A stretch of 64,000 bases of DNA from DASUAS01 sp963750045 (GTDB taxonomy: Bacteria; Actinomycetota; Acidimicrobiia; IMCC26256; DASPTH01), in NCBI GenBank assembly GCA_963750045.1, contig CAVVPD010000002.1:62001-126000 (forward strand), in the 5' to 3' direction. Within the stretch, counting starts at the first letter, position 1; each line of letters begins with the position of its first letter. The translations under genes were made by a program, and so were the position numbers. This document shows positions 52,756 to 61,415 of this stretch, one piece after another. The notes under the pieces were generated by a model. That model searched no databases, had not been told where the DNA came from, and worked only from the letters and a program-made list of their open reading frames with translations.

Positions 52756-53914
52756 CGGGCCAACCGCTGCAGTCGTGAGACGGCATCGTCGATCACGTCG
52801 AGCCGTTTGCAGCAGGCGAAGCGCACGAGCGGGCTGCCCGCGGCCTTGTCGTCGTAGAAGACGACGCTCGGCACCGCGACCACACCGCAGCGCGCGGGCA
52901 GTGCCCGGCAGAACGCGAGCCCGTCGCTCTCGCCCACCGACTGGATGTCGACGGTCAGGAAGTAGGTTCCTGCAGACGGGAACACGGTGAGCCCGGCCGC
53001 GGCGAGTCCCGCGGCCAGGCGATCACGCTTCTCGGCCAGGTCGGCTGCCGCCCGGCGGAACGTCGAGCCGGGCAGACCGAGTCCGACCGCGACGCCGTAC
53101 TGGAACGGGCCACCGTTCGCGTAGGTGAGGAACTGCTTGACCGTCCGCACCGCGTTGGTGAGCTCGGGGGACGCGCACGTCCAGCCGATCTTCCACCCCG
53201 TGCACGAGAACGTCTTTCCGCCCGACGAGATGGTGACGGTCCGGTCGCGCATGCCGGGAAACGTCGCCAGCGGCAGGTGCTCACCGTCGAACACGAGGTG
53301 CTCGTAGACCTCGTCGGTGATGGCAACGAGGTCACGCTCAACGCAGAGGCGGGCGATGACTTCGAGCTCCTCGCGAGAAGACCTTGCCGGTCGGGTTGTG
53401 AGGCGAGTTGAGCAACAGCACGCGGGTGCGCGGTGTGATCGCGGAAGCGAGCTCGGCGGGATCGAACGCAGAGCCGGGCGTACGGAGTTGGACGACTCGT
53501 CGCCGCGCGCCCGGCGAGCGCGATGCACGCGGCGTAGGAGTCGTAATAGGGCTCGAAGGTGACGACGTCGTCGCCGGGTTCGCACAATGCGAGGAGCGCG
53601 GCGGCGATCGCCTCGGTGGCGCCCGCGGTGACGAGGACCTCGGTGTCGGCGTCGTAGTCGAGCCCGTACCACTTCGCCTGGTGCTCGGCGATCGCGGTAC
53701 GCAACTCGGGGATCCCGATCCCCGGCGGGTATTGGTTGTGGCCCTCGCGAATGGCGGCGACGGCGGCGTCGAGGACCTCCGGGGGGCCGTCGGTGTCGGG
53801 GAAGCCCTGCCCGAGGTTGATCGAACCGGTCGAGACGGCCAGGGCCGACATCTCGGCGAAGATCGTGGTGCCGAAGCCCTGGAGTCGCGAGACCAGGTAC
53901 GGGGAATCGGCCAC
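52752..53914 (-). CDS. Class I/II PLP-dependent aminotransferase (glutamine transaminase K / MtnE-like), two frameshifts
   Basis: About 387 residues after repair; GTG 53914, one base after the YjbQ-like stop. N-terminus FGTTIFAEMSALAVSTGSIN, LGQGFPDTDGPPEVLDAAVA and LVTAGATEAIAAALLALCEP are intact; shifts near 53500 and 53390 lead to VLLLNSPHNPTGKVF and then AITDEVYEHLVFDG, ISSGGKTFSCTGWKIGW with the PLP-binding Lys, and RFACCKRLDVIDDAVSRL. The pattern is that of kynurenine aminotransferase/glutamine transaminase K. The adjoining omega-amidase supports glutamine as amino donor, making the transamination irreversible. Confidence 0.85.
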
Positions 53915-53915
53915 G

Positions 53916-54317
53916 TCAACCGGCCACGAAGCTCAGGCGCACGTGCCGGCGCGGGTTGTCGCGGTTGAGATCGACGAACACGACGCTCTGCCACGTCCCG
54001 AGCAGCGGTTCGCCGCCCTGCACCGGCAGCACGAGGGACGGGGCCACGATCGCCGGCAGCACGTGGTCGGCACCGTGGCCCGGCGACCCGTGCGCGTGCC
54101 GGTAGCGGTCGTCGCGCGGGAGCAGGCGCTCGAGGGCGTCGACCAAATCGTCGTCGGACCGGGCGCCGGTCTCGATGATCGCGACGCCGGCGGTGGCGTG
54201 CGGCGCGAACACGTTGCACAGGCCGTCACCCCGCTCGCGGCAGAAGCGCCGCACCCCGTCGGTGAGGTCGACGATCCGCTCCCGCGAGGTGTCGACGTCG
54301 AGCACGGTCGTGTCCAT
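53916..54317 (-). CDS. yjbQ: YjbQ/UPF0047 family protein
   Basis: 133 residues from ATG 54317. LCNVFAPHATAGVAIIETGA, DDLVDALERLLPRDDRYRH, HAHGSPGHGADHVLPAIVAP and LGTWQSVVFVDLN define the UPF0047 beta-sandwich family, with conserved His residues probably at a metal site. E. coli YjbQ has weak thiamine-phosphate synthase activity; the physiological role is unsettled. Stop is one base from the aminotransferase start. Confidence 0.9.
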   Translation of the reverse strand: MDTTVLDVDTSRERIVDLTDGVRRFCRERGDGLCNVFAPHATAGVAIIETGARSDDDLVDALERLLPRDDRYRHAHGSPGHGADHVLPAIVAPSLVLPVQGGEPLLGTWQSVVFVDLNRDNPRRHVRLSFVAG

Positions 54318-54358
54318 CCCCCGAGCCTACGACGACCTGCTCTCGTGTCGCCGAGGCG

Positions 54359-55132
54359 TCAGCCGGCGTCGACCAGCCAACCGAATCCGTTGGAGCGGAG
54401 CGCGTCGGAGATGCGCGCGGTGAGCGTGGGCAGCGAATCGGTGAGGAGGATGATCCCGAAGATCGCCAGGACCGCAGCCGAGAACAGCGTGATCGCGCGC
54501 GAATGTCGCTTGAACCAGTCGAGCGCGCGGGTGAGCTTGCCCATCGCCAGGCCGACGGCGAGGAACGAGGCTCCGAGGCCGGCCGAGTACGCGACGAGCA
54601 ACGCGGTCGAGTGCGCGACGTCCTCGCCACCGGCCGCGAATCCGAGCACCGCGCCCAGCACCGGACCGATGCACGGCGTCCACCCGAGCCCGAACGCGGC
54701 ACCGGCCACAGGGGCCGCGACCGGACCGAAGCGGTCGAGGTGCGGATGGAAGCGGAACTCCTGGTAGAGCCGTGGCGTGGTGAGGATCTGCGATCCGGCG
54801 AGGTACAGGGCCATCAGCAGCACCAGGCCGCCCGAAACGCGCGTCAACGTCTCCTGGTTGCGGAAGATGGCGCTCCCCGCGGCGGTCGTGATGAGCCCGA
54901 GGAGCACGAACACGACCGTGAACCCGGCCACGAAGAGCCCGGTGTTGAGCGCGATGCGCTTGAGGTAGTGGCGTTGCGGCTCCTGGATCTCCCCCACCGA
55001 CAGGCCGGTGATGAGGCTCAGGTACCCGGGGACGATCGGCAGCACGCACGGCGACAGGAACGAGATCACACCGCCGCCGAAGGCGGTCAGGAGATAGAGG
55101 TTGCTGGTGACGCTCACGCCGATCGGGTGCAT
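54359..55132 (-). CDS. ccdA: Cytochrome c biogenesis / thiol transporter CcdA (DsbD core family)
   Basis: 257 residues from ATG 55132, with about six membrane helices. Redox Cys pair in SFLSPCVLPIVPGYLSLI and GWTPCIGPVLGAVLGFA, with the PCVLP and TPCIGP spacing typical of CcdA. It moves electrons from cytoplasmic thioredoxin across the membrane to reduce apocytochrome c or other thioredoxin-like proteins. No ResB/ResC or external thioredoxin-like gene is adjacent in the window. Confidence 0.9.
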   Translation of the reverse strand: MHPIGVSVTSNLYLLTAFGGGVISFLSPCVLPIVPGYLSLITGLSVGEIQEPQRHYLKRIALNTGLFVAGFTVVFVLLGLITTAAGSAIFRNQETLTRVSGGLVLLMALYLAGSQILTTPRLYQEFRFHPHLDRFGPVAAPVAGAAFGLGWTPCIGPVLGAVLGFAAGGEDVAHSTALLVAYSAGLGASFLAVGLAMGKLTRALDWFKRHSRAITLFSAAVLAIFGIILLTDSLPTLTARISDALRSNGFGWLVDAG

Positions 55133-55196
55133 AGGAACCTGCGCAGGATGGTACGGCCCGGCCCGGCCGCCCCGTCAGTCGGCGGACCCGCGTCGT

Positions 55197-56198
55197 TCAG
55201 ACGAGCGGGGAGAAGCCGGGCACGTCCGGATGCGGCGTGTCCAGATACACCTTCGCTTCGGGCGATCCCCGGAACCGGCCGTGGCTCCAGCGGATCTCGA
55301 CGTGGCCCGCGACCTCCACCTCGGCTCCGGTCGCCCGCTCCCGGACGACTCCGGTCCACGAGACCTCGGGTTGGCCGGACACCTTCGGCGCCACGAAAAA
55401 GGTGATGAGCTCGTACGCCTGCATCCAGTCCCAGGCGGAAGCCACCCGCAAGCGGATGTGCGAGGAGCTCGTCGCGCCGAGGATGTAGTAGGGCGCGTCG
55501 CCGATCCGGAGCAATCGCCAGAAGAACCGAAGTCGTGCGTTCTTCGTCGCGAGGTTGACGTTCCATCGGGCGCACGACTCGCGGCGCGACCGCGGCGCAC
55601 AACGCGGCCCAACGAGGCCGAAGGACATCGGGAAGCGCGCGCGCGCTCGGAGGCCGTCCCGCAGCGAGGCTCTCTGCTCCGAGGAGAGGTCGGTCACGAC
55701 CGTCGGGAGATCACCACCCACGTATGCTCGGGCTGCGGAATAGAAGGCCTCGTACTCGATCGGTGCGACGACACCGAACCAGTCTGCGGCGGTTCGTTGC
55801 TCGCCGGTCAGGAGCCGGTCGAACAGACGCGTTGGGCCCGGGTTCTGCAGGATCTTGGACAGGTACTTGCAGCTGATCTGATAGACGTGATCGATCCGGA
55901 TGTCGGCCGGGATCACGTCGTCACCCGGAGGTCGGTGCGGACCCTTCCACTCGACGAGCTTGGGTGCACGACCGCGGAGCCCGTCGTCGGCGCGCAGGAA
56001 CGCAGCGCCGTTCGCGAATGCCGACTCGAAGAGGGCCCGGTGCTCGCCGTGCTCGTACGCGCTCACCACCTTGACCCAGACCGACGCTGGGACATTGCGC
56101 AATCGGTCCGGGCGAACGCTCATTCCGGTCGGCAGATCGCGAGCGAGGGTGCCCACCGCGGTGACGATCTCGGTGATCTCGGTGCGGGCGCCGGGCAT
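55197..56198 (-). CDS. Unknown protein of methyltransferase operon, candidate restriction/defence effector
   Basis: 333 residues from ATG 56198, which shares TGATG with the preceding small gene. No family is recognisable to me. Distinct segments are VWVKVVSAYEHGEHRALFES, APKLVEWKGPHRPPGDDVIP, IRIDHVYQISCKYLSKILQN, AYELITFFVAPKVSG and HGRFRGSPEAKVYLD. The E-W-K, later an SCKY core could belong to a PD-(D/E)xK-like nuclease (E-x-K plus Lys-rich strand), but this is a guess. It is soluble, with no signal peptide, and is the last gene of the coupled three-gene operon behind the DNA methyltransferase. Confidence 0.65.
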   Translation of the reverse strand: MPGARTEITEIVTAVGTLARDLPTGMSVRPDRLRNVPASVWVKVVSAYEHGEHRALFESAFANGAAFLRADDGLRGRAPKLVEWKGPHRPPGDDVIPADIRIDHVYQISCKYLSKILQNPGPTRLFDRLLTGEQRTAADWFGVVAPIEYEAFYSAARAYVGGDLPTVVTDLSSEQRASLRDGLRARARFPMSFGLVGPRCAPRSRRESCARWNVNLATKNARLRFFWRLLRIGDAPYYILGATSSSHIRLRVASAWDWMQAYELITFFVAPKVSGQPEVSWTGVVRERATGAEVEVAGHVEIRWSHGRFRGSPEAKVYLDTPHPDVPGFSPLV

Positions 56199-56512
56199 CA
56201 GTCCGTGAAGAGTGACGTGAACTGCAGCTCTTCCGGAGCGAGATCGACATCGCGGGGCAGATAGAAGTCGTACGACGGGTACACGTCGATCTCGCCCGGG
56301 TGGACACGCATCCACAGCTCCACCGCATCGCCCCACTGCTCGCCGACGAGCGCAGCGCGAAGCGCGACCCTCAGATCGTCGGCGATCTCGTGGCCCGGGA
56401 TCCGTGCGATCAGGTGCAAGGCCAACACCCAGTTGAGCGTCTCGATGTCGTCCGCGATGAACATCTCCGGCGGATCGTCGTGAACGACCGCGCACGCGAC
56501 GGATCCGGGCAT
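56198..56512 (-). CDS. Small acidic protein of the methyltransferase operon
   Basis: 104 residues; ATG 56512 lies directly beside the TAG of the methyltransferase gene and its stop overlaps the next start. Strongly acidic (IADDIETLNWVLALHLIARI, GHEIADDLRVALRAALVGEQ, GDAVELWMRVHPGEIDVYPS). No known domain. Its position between methyltransferase and putative effector suggests a specificity, adaptor or antitoxin-like partner. Confidence 0.6.
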   Translation of the reverse strand: MPGSVACAVVHDDPPEMFIADDIETLNWVLALHLIARIPGHEIADDLRVALRAALVGEQWGDAVELWMRVHPGEIDVYPSYDFYLPRDVDLAPEELQFTSLFTD

Positions 56513-58011
56513 CTACTCGGCCCGGCGCGAGAGATCGGCAGGCGTCCAGAAGCCCAACTCCGGTTGCGGCGACCGGCCACCCTTCGCATATCGGGCGAGG
56601 CGCTGGCGACCCTCGTCCGACAACATCTCGATCGCGTCGAAGAAGGCGTCGGGCCCCGCGGCGCGGAGCGCGGTGTCTCCCTCGCTCGGCTTCTTCGGCA
56701 GGTGCGTCGTGAGAAAGACCAGCGGAGAGTCGTCGCGCAACGAACGACGGAGTGCGTGAGCCCGCCCGAGCGACTTCCACACCGTGTCCGTGCGCAGCAA
56801 CCCGCCGCGGTGGGTCTTGAACGCCCCGGAGACGTCGAAGAACCACGCCCTGCCGTCGTCATCCGTCGCGATGAAGTTCACGGACACGCCCGTCTTCGGA
56901 ATGCGCTTGTTCGTGTCCGTGATCGTGAATCCGGCTTCGCGGAGCACGTCGGCCGCGAGCTTCTGCGCGACCTTGCCTTCGCGGGTTGCGCGGCTCTGGA
57001 AGTTCTCGCCGTCCGCGCGCCGGAGTCCGACGCGCGCTGCTCGCCTTCGCCCGACGCCGGCGCCGGAACCGGAGGAAGCACCTCGGCGGACTTCACCGCT
57101 TCGGCCACGCGTGCTCGGGCGATGTCGACGTACTCCCGGTCGAGGTCGTAGCCGATGTAACGCCGATCCCAGAGCGCGGCAGCAACGAGCGTCGACCCGC
57201 TCCCCATGAAGGGGTCGAGCACGAGGTCGTTGCGGAACGTGTACAGACGGATCAACTGGTCGGGAAGTTCGACGGGAAAAGGCGCCGGATGACCGACGCG
57301 CCGTGCACTCTCGGGAGGGATGTCCCAGAGATCCAGGGTGAAGCCCATGAAGTCTTCGGTCTTGAGCGTGCTGCTGGTCTCGTACGGCAAACCCTCGAGC
57401 TGCCGTTGCTTCACCGTTCGCGCTCGGTCGAATCGGCCCTTGCTCGCGATGACGACGCGCTCGGTGATGTCGCGCAACACCGGGTTGGCTGCGCTCCGGA
57501 AGGAGCCCCACGCACAGGAGCCGGTCGCGCCCTCGCCCTTCTGCCAGATCAGCTCGCCGCGCAGCAGAAGACCCAGGTCGTCCTGCAGGATGCGAATGAC
57601 GTCTGCCGAGAGGCTGCGATACGGCTTCCGGCCGAGGTTCGCGACGTTGACCGCGATCCGCCCGCCCGGCTCGAGCGTGCGGACGCACTCCTCGAAGACC
57701 TCCCGCAGCAGATCCAGGTATTCGAGGTACGACGAGGGAACTCCTTCGCGCTCGAGCTCCTCTTCGTATTGCTTCCCCGCGAAGTACGGCGGTGAGGTCA
57801 CCACCAGCGCGACGGATCCGTCCTCGACGTTGGTCATGTTCCGGGCGTCGCCGGCGTTGAACGGTTCGGGCACCGTCTTCGGCTCGGGCACCGCCGAGTC
57901 ATCCGAGAGGTCGGGGGCGTGGAATCGCTCGTAGAACGCGGACGAGTCGTGACTCTCACGGCGACTCACGCCAAAGTTGGAGGTTGTCGTCGGCTTCCGG
58001 CGCTCCGCCAC
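56513..58011 (-). CDS. Site-specific DNA methyltransferase (beta class, N4/N6) with unknown C-terminal domain, one frameshift
   Basis: About 499 residues after repair; GTG 58011 follows GAGGAGGG. Motif IV is LVVTSPPYFAGKQYEE (residues 72-76 TSPPY) and motif I comes later as LDPFMGSGSTLVAAAL with YIGYDLDREYVDIARAR, the order of beta-class cytosine-N4/adenine-N6 enzymes. The frame changes near 57036 and continues into about 170 residues with no known domain name (GKVAQKLAADVLREAGF, GVSVNFIATDDDGRAWFFDV, RTDTVWKSLGRAHAL, PLVFLTTHLPKKPS). Asp/Glu-rich strand patterns there would suit a nuclease but are not conclusive. It heads a three-gene coupled operon. Confidence 0.82.
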
Positions 58012-58074
58012 TCACCCTCCTCGACCGAACAGGATTCTTCCATCCTCGCACGGGGCTACGACGGTCATCCCGAC

Positions 58075-58920
58075 TCAGCCCGGCGCCCCGCCCCGGCGGC
58101 GGCGGCGCAGCCACACGGCTGCCCCGGCCCCGGCCGCGAGCACGCCACCGGCGACGATCACGCCCACCGGTGACCCGGAGTCCCCACCGCCGACCGCGGC
58201 ACCGGCAGCCACGAGGTCGCGCGAACGCCGACGGGTCTCGCCGACGCCGCGGCCCCCGGTCGCACGGACGTCGGGCACCGTGGTCGAGGTGCCCGCTGGT
58301 CCGGTCGTGGTCGCCGGGTCACCGGGCGTGGTGGCGGGCGAAGGCTGAACGTCGGCGGTCGGCGCGCCGGGCGAGACGTCCGCCGAACCCGCTCCTCCAC
58401 CTCCCGTCGACGGCCCGCTCGGCGTCGCCGTCGCGGGGGGCGCCTCGGTGGGGGGCGGCGCGCACCCCGCCACGGCGCAAAACGACGCGAACGGCGGCTG
58501 GCCCCCGCCGTACTTCCACCCTTCGACATCGCCGTCGTGCACGAGCGTGTTGCTCGCGCCGGCTCCGGACTGCGTCCATCCGCCGGCTCCACCCACGGCC
58601 CGGAAGTAGGTCCACCCGCCCGGGCACTGGCTCGGGACGGGAGCGTCGCCCACCCCGTAGAGCTGGCACACCGCCTGGCCCAACGCGCCGAAGGCGATGG
58701 TGACGGGATCGGCGCCCGCGAGCTGCAGCGCCGCCAAGCCGGTCACGGCACCGTCGAAGTGGATCACCGATTGCTGCGTGCCGCTCCCGGTGTCGACGAT
58801 GACGACCGCGGTGGACGTGGCCTGCGCCGTGACCGAGGCCTGCGCGACGCCGGTGGTGCACGCGACGAGCACGGCCGCGAGCGCCACCCCGACGCGCGCG
58901 ACCAGCCGGCGCGGATTCAT
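58075..58920 (-). CDS. Secreted, membrane-anchored DUF4430 protein (transcobalamin beta-domain-like)
   Basis: 281 residues; ATG 58920 overlaps the cyclase-repeat gene stop (ATGA). Signal peptide at about 1-28 (RLVARVGVALAAVLVAC). Residues about 35-140 form a DUF4430-like domain (VVIVDTGSGTQQSVIHFDG, ALQLAGADPVTIAFGALGQA, GGWTYFRAVGGAGGWTQSG), the fold of the C-terminal domain of transcobalamin and intrinsic factor. A Pro/Thr/Gly-rich linker follows, then one transmembrane helix (GVIVAGGVLAAGAGAAVWL) and an Arg-rich tail. It is probably a surface B12-binding partner of the next gene's product; both sit downstream of the cobalamin riboswitch. Confidence 0.75.
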   Translation of the reverse strand: MNPRRLVARVGVALAAVLVACTTGVAQASVTAQATSTAVVIVDTGSGTQQSVIHFDGAVTGLAALQLAGADPVTIAFGALGQAVCQLYGVGDAPVPSQCPGGWTYFRAVGGAGGWTQSGAGASNTLVHDGDVEGWKYGGGQPPFASFCAVAGCAPPPTEAPPATATPSGPSTGGGGAGSADVSPGAPTADVQPSPATTPGDPATTTGPAGTSTTVPDVRATGGRGVGETRRRSRDLVAAGAAVGGGDSGSPVGVIVAGGVLAAGAGAAVWLRRRRRGGAPG

Positions 58921-60026
58921 CCGGTGAAGTGCGGCGCGGCGGACACAGCGATCGCGGCCGGCGTGACCGGCGTCACCGGTGGTTCGGACAAGACGGTCGC
59001 ACACATCCCGTTTGCGGCCCGGGCCACGGGCAACCATGAACGTTCGAGTCCCTGCACCGCCTGGCCGGTGGCGTACGCGGCGCTGTACACGTTCGGTCCC
59101 GAGATGCTCCCGTCGGGGTGGGCCAGCGATTCCAGCGCGGCGTCGGCGCCGACGAACGGCTGGCCGCCCGCCGAGGGGAGCACGGTGTCCCGCCAGCAGC
59201 GCGAGTTCGGGTCGTACCCCGCGGCGGCGACCGCGAGCACCGCACGCGAGGTGCTCTCCGCGCTCGGGTCACCGAAGAACGACCACGTGCCGTCGGCGTT
59301 CTGCTGCGAGGCGATCCACGCGAGCGCGTGCTGCACCACCGGGTCGGACTGCGGGACTCCCCCGGCGATCAGCGCCTGGACGGCGAGGCCGGTGGTGTCG
59401 ATGTCGGGATCGGTCGCCGGCGTCGTGTCGGCGTTGTAGGCCCAGGATCCCGCCGCCTGCTGCTTGCTCTCGATGTAGGCGACGGTGGCGGGAGGGACCG
59501 ACCCGACGAGCAGGTCCTCGGCCAGCGCCGCGAACAGCGTGTCGGTGAACCGCAGGTCGTCGGCGAACGAGCCGTTCGGGGCCGGATCGCCGATGGTCGC
59601 CGCCAGCGTGGTCGTGTCGAGGCCGAGGGGCTCCGCCACCAGGACGAGGAACTTGGCAGCCCGGCCCGGCGTGGTGGAACCGGCCGCCACGAGGTCCAGG
59701 AACGCCATCGGGTTCTGCCCTTGCGGGTTCTCGGTGCCCTCGACCGCGGCGAGAGCCTCACCGGTGCTCCATGACGGGCCGGTCTGTGCGGCTTCGGCGA
59801 TGGCCAGCACGGCCTCGGTCGTCACGAACTGGAAGTCGGGGGCGTCGTCCCACGCGCCGCTGCCGGTGGCCGGCGTGGTGCCGCCGATCTGCGGCGGCGA
59901 CGACGACAGGTACGCGACCGCGCCGGTGACGACGGCCGGATCGGCGGCGCGCGCCGGCACCGACAACGAGAGGAGAGCGACCGTCAGCGCACCACAACAC
60001 GCGACGGCACGACGAACGTGCAACAT
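58917..60026 (-). CDS. Secreted prenyltransferase/squalene-cyclase-repeat protein (transcobalamin alpha-domain-like)
   Basis: 369 residues from ATG 60026, with GGAGGACAACC upstream. Signal peptide RRAVACCGALTVALLSLSVP. The mature part has repeated helical motifs (AVAYLSSSPPQI, PSWSTGEALAAVEGTENPQG, VAYIESKQQAAGSWAYNADT, LAWIASQQNADGTWSFFGDP, AVAAAGYDPNSRCW) of an alpha6/alpha6 barrel. The squalene-cyclase/transcobalamin family has this fold; catalytic DxDD of real cyclases is not seen. Together with the DUF4430 protein it recreates the two domains of intrinsic factor as separate chains. The cobalamin riboswitch directly upstream supports a role in B12 capture. Confidence 0.8.
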   Translation of the reverse strand: MLHVRRAVACCGALTVALLSLSVPARAADPAVVTGAVAYLSSSPPQIGGTTPATGSGAWDDAPDFQFVTTEAVLAIAEAAQTGPSWSTGEALAAVEGTENPQGQNPMAFLDLVAAGSTTPGRAAKFLVLVAEPLGLDTTTLAATIGDPAPNGSFADDLRFTDTLFAALAEDLLVGSVPPATVAYIESKQQAAGSWAYNADTTPATDPDIDTTGLAVQALIAGGVPQSDPVVQHALAWIASQQNADGTWSFFGDPSAESTSRAVLAVAAAGYDPNSRCWRDTVLPSAGGQPFVGADAALESLAHPDGSISGPNVYSAAYATGQAVQGLERSWLPVARAANGMCATVLSEPPVTPVTPAAIAVSAAPHFTG

Positions 60027-60120
60027 GGTTGTCCTCCGTAGCCCCTGTTCCACGAGGGCCTGTACTTCGGTCGCCTCGAGGGCGACTCCTCCTGGGAGCA
60101 CCGGTGGCCCGGTGGACAAC

Positions 60121-60262
60121 GGCAGGTAGCCTGGCTTGCGGAGTGCGGCGGGTAGCCGCAGAGCCGCTCACAGTTGCGGGTCAGCGTCGGTCTCGCACCG
60201 ACTTCCCCCGTCCCCGGGCCGAAGCCCGGGAACCGCACGCAACATCCGGGTTGCGCGCAACC
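60121..60262 (-). promoter_or_regulatory. Cobalamin (adenosylcobalamin) riboswitch
   Basis: Minus strand. The 3' element AGCCAGGCTACCTGCC is at 60121-60136, the B12-box-like core GCTGACCCGCAACTGTG at 60169-60185, and GGGAAGTCGGTGCGAGACCG just 5' of it. These three conserved blocks are in the right order and spacing. The 5' end is put at about 60262, where the palindrome GGTTGCGCGCAACC (60249-60262) lies. It ends 94 bases before the cyclase-repeat start codon; between them the hairpin GTCGCC/GGCGAC near 60077-60096 may mask the ribosome site. Confidence 0.88.
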
Positions 60263-60289
60263 GCTGTCGAGAGAGCACCCTACTAGGAC

Positions 60290-61405
60290 GTGACCACCAC
60301 CACGCAAGCTCCCGGCACCTCGGCTCCGACCCGGAACCCGACGACGAGCCGCGTCGCCCCGAGCACGTGGCACGCGGGCGTCTGGCTGGTGTGGGCACTC
60401 GCGGCGGCGGCGTGCGTCGAGCTCGCGCCGAGCCCGGTCTACGTCGCGCTCGTCATCGGGATCGCGTCGGTGGCGGTGTCCGTGCACGCGCGCCCGGGCC
60501 CCTACGCGAGGGCGTTCCCGCTCCTGTTGGCGGTGGGCACGCTGTTCGCCATCGTCCGGATGTTGCTGACGGCCGCCACCACCCACGGCGCGGGTGACCT
60601 CCTGTTCACCACCCCGAACTTCGGCCTCCCCCAGCTGCTCGGAGGCTTCACCGTCGGCGGCACCGTGGAGCTCCCGGTGGTGCTGCAGTCGCTGGCCGAG
60701 GGCTTCGCCATCGTCGGCGTGATGGGCGTGTTCGGGGCGTTCAACGCAGTGGTCTCGCACTCGGAGTTGGTGCAATCGACGCCGCGGGCGTTCTACGAGG
60801 TCGGCCTGGTCGTGGTGGTCGCGCTCGCGTTCGTGCCGTCGACCCTGTCGGCCATCCACGACGTCCGCGACGCCGACCGCGCTCGCACCGGAGGGCGGGT
60901 CGTCCGGCGGGGCCGGCTCCTCCGCCAGATCGTCCCGGTCCTCGAGCTCGGGCTGGAACGGGCGGTCACCCTGGCCGAGTCGATGGACGCCCGCGGGTTC
61001 GCCCGCGCGGGCGCCGGTCCACGTGACCGCGCCGCGGGGTGGTGGGGCGTCGCGTCGCTCCTCATGCTGGGCGGCGCGTTCGTCGCGCTCGTCGGCCGCT
61101 CCGACACCGTCGCCGCCGCGCTCGGCCTCGCCGGCGCGATCGGGCTGGGTGCCGCCATCCTCCTCGCGTCGGCGGGCACCCAACGGGCGCGTTACCGGCC
61201 GCGCCGCATGAGCTTCGCCGACTGGTGTGTCGCCGCGGGCGTCCTCCTCGCCCCCGTGGCGATGGCGACGTGCTCGATCGCCGGAGACACCAGCCTGGTG
61301 TGGTTCGCCAGTCCGCTGGCGTGGCCGGCGCTCCACGTGCTGCCGGCGATGGCGCTGCTCCCGCTGCTCGCGCCGGTCGTGATCAAGCCGCCGGTGCCGG
61401 CATGA
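60290..61405 (+). CDS. ecfT: ECF transporter transmembrane component EcfT
   Basis: 371 residues from GTG 60290; AGGAC is only one base upstream, so it may be leaderless. Six-helix T component (VWLVWALAAAACVELAPSPV, FPLLLAVGTLFAIVRMLLTA, VVLQSLAEGFAIVGVMGVFG, SLLMLGGAFVALVG). The cytoplasmic coupling helix contains ESMDARGFARAG with the A-R-G signature that binds the ATPases. Divergent from the riboswitch-controlled B12-binding genes and followed by the ATPase and S genes. Confidence 0.85.
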   Translation: MTTTTQAPGTSAPTRNPTTSRVAPSTWHAGVWLVWALAAAACVELAPSPVYVALVIGIASVAVSVHARPGPYARAFPLLLAVGTLFAIVRMLLTAATTHGAGDLLFTTPNFGLPQLLGGFTVGGTVELPVVLQSLAEGFAIVGVMGVFGAFNAVVSHSELVQSTPRAFYEVGLVVVVALAFVPSTLSAIHDVRDADRARTGGRVVRRGRLLRQIVPVLELGLERAVTLAESMDARGFARAGAGPRDRAAGWWGVASLLMLGGAFVALVGRSDTVAAALGLAGAIGLGAAILLASAGTQRARYRPRRMSFADWCVAAGVLLAPVAMATCSIAGDTSLVWFASPLAWPALHVLPAMALLPLLAPVVIKPPVPA

Positions 61406-61415
61406 GCGGGCGGCC

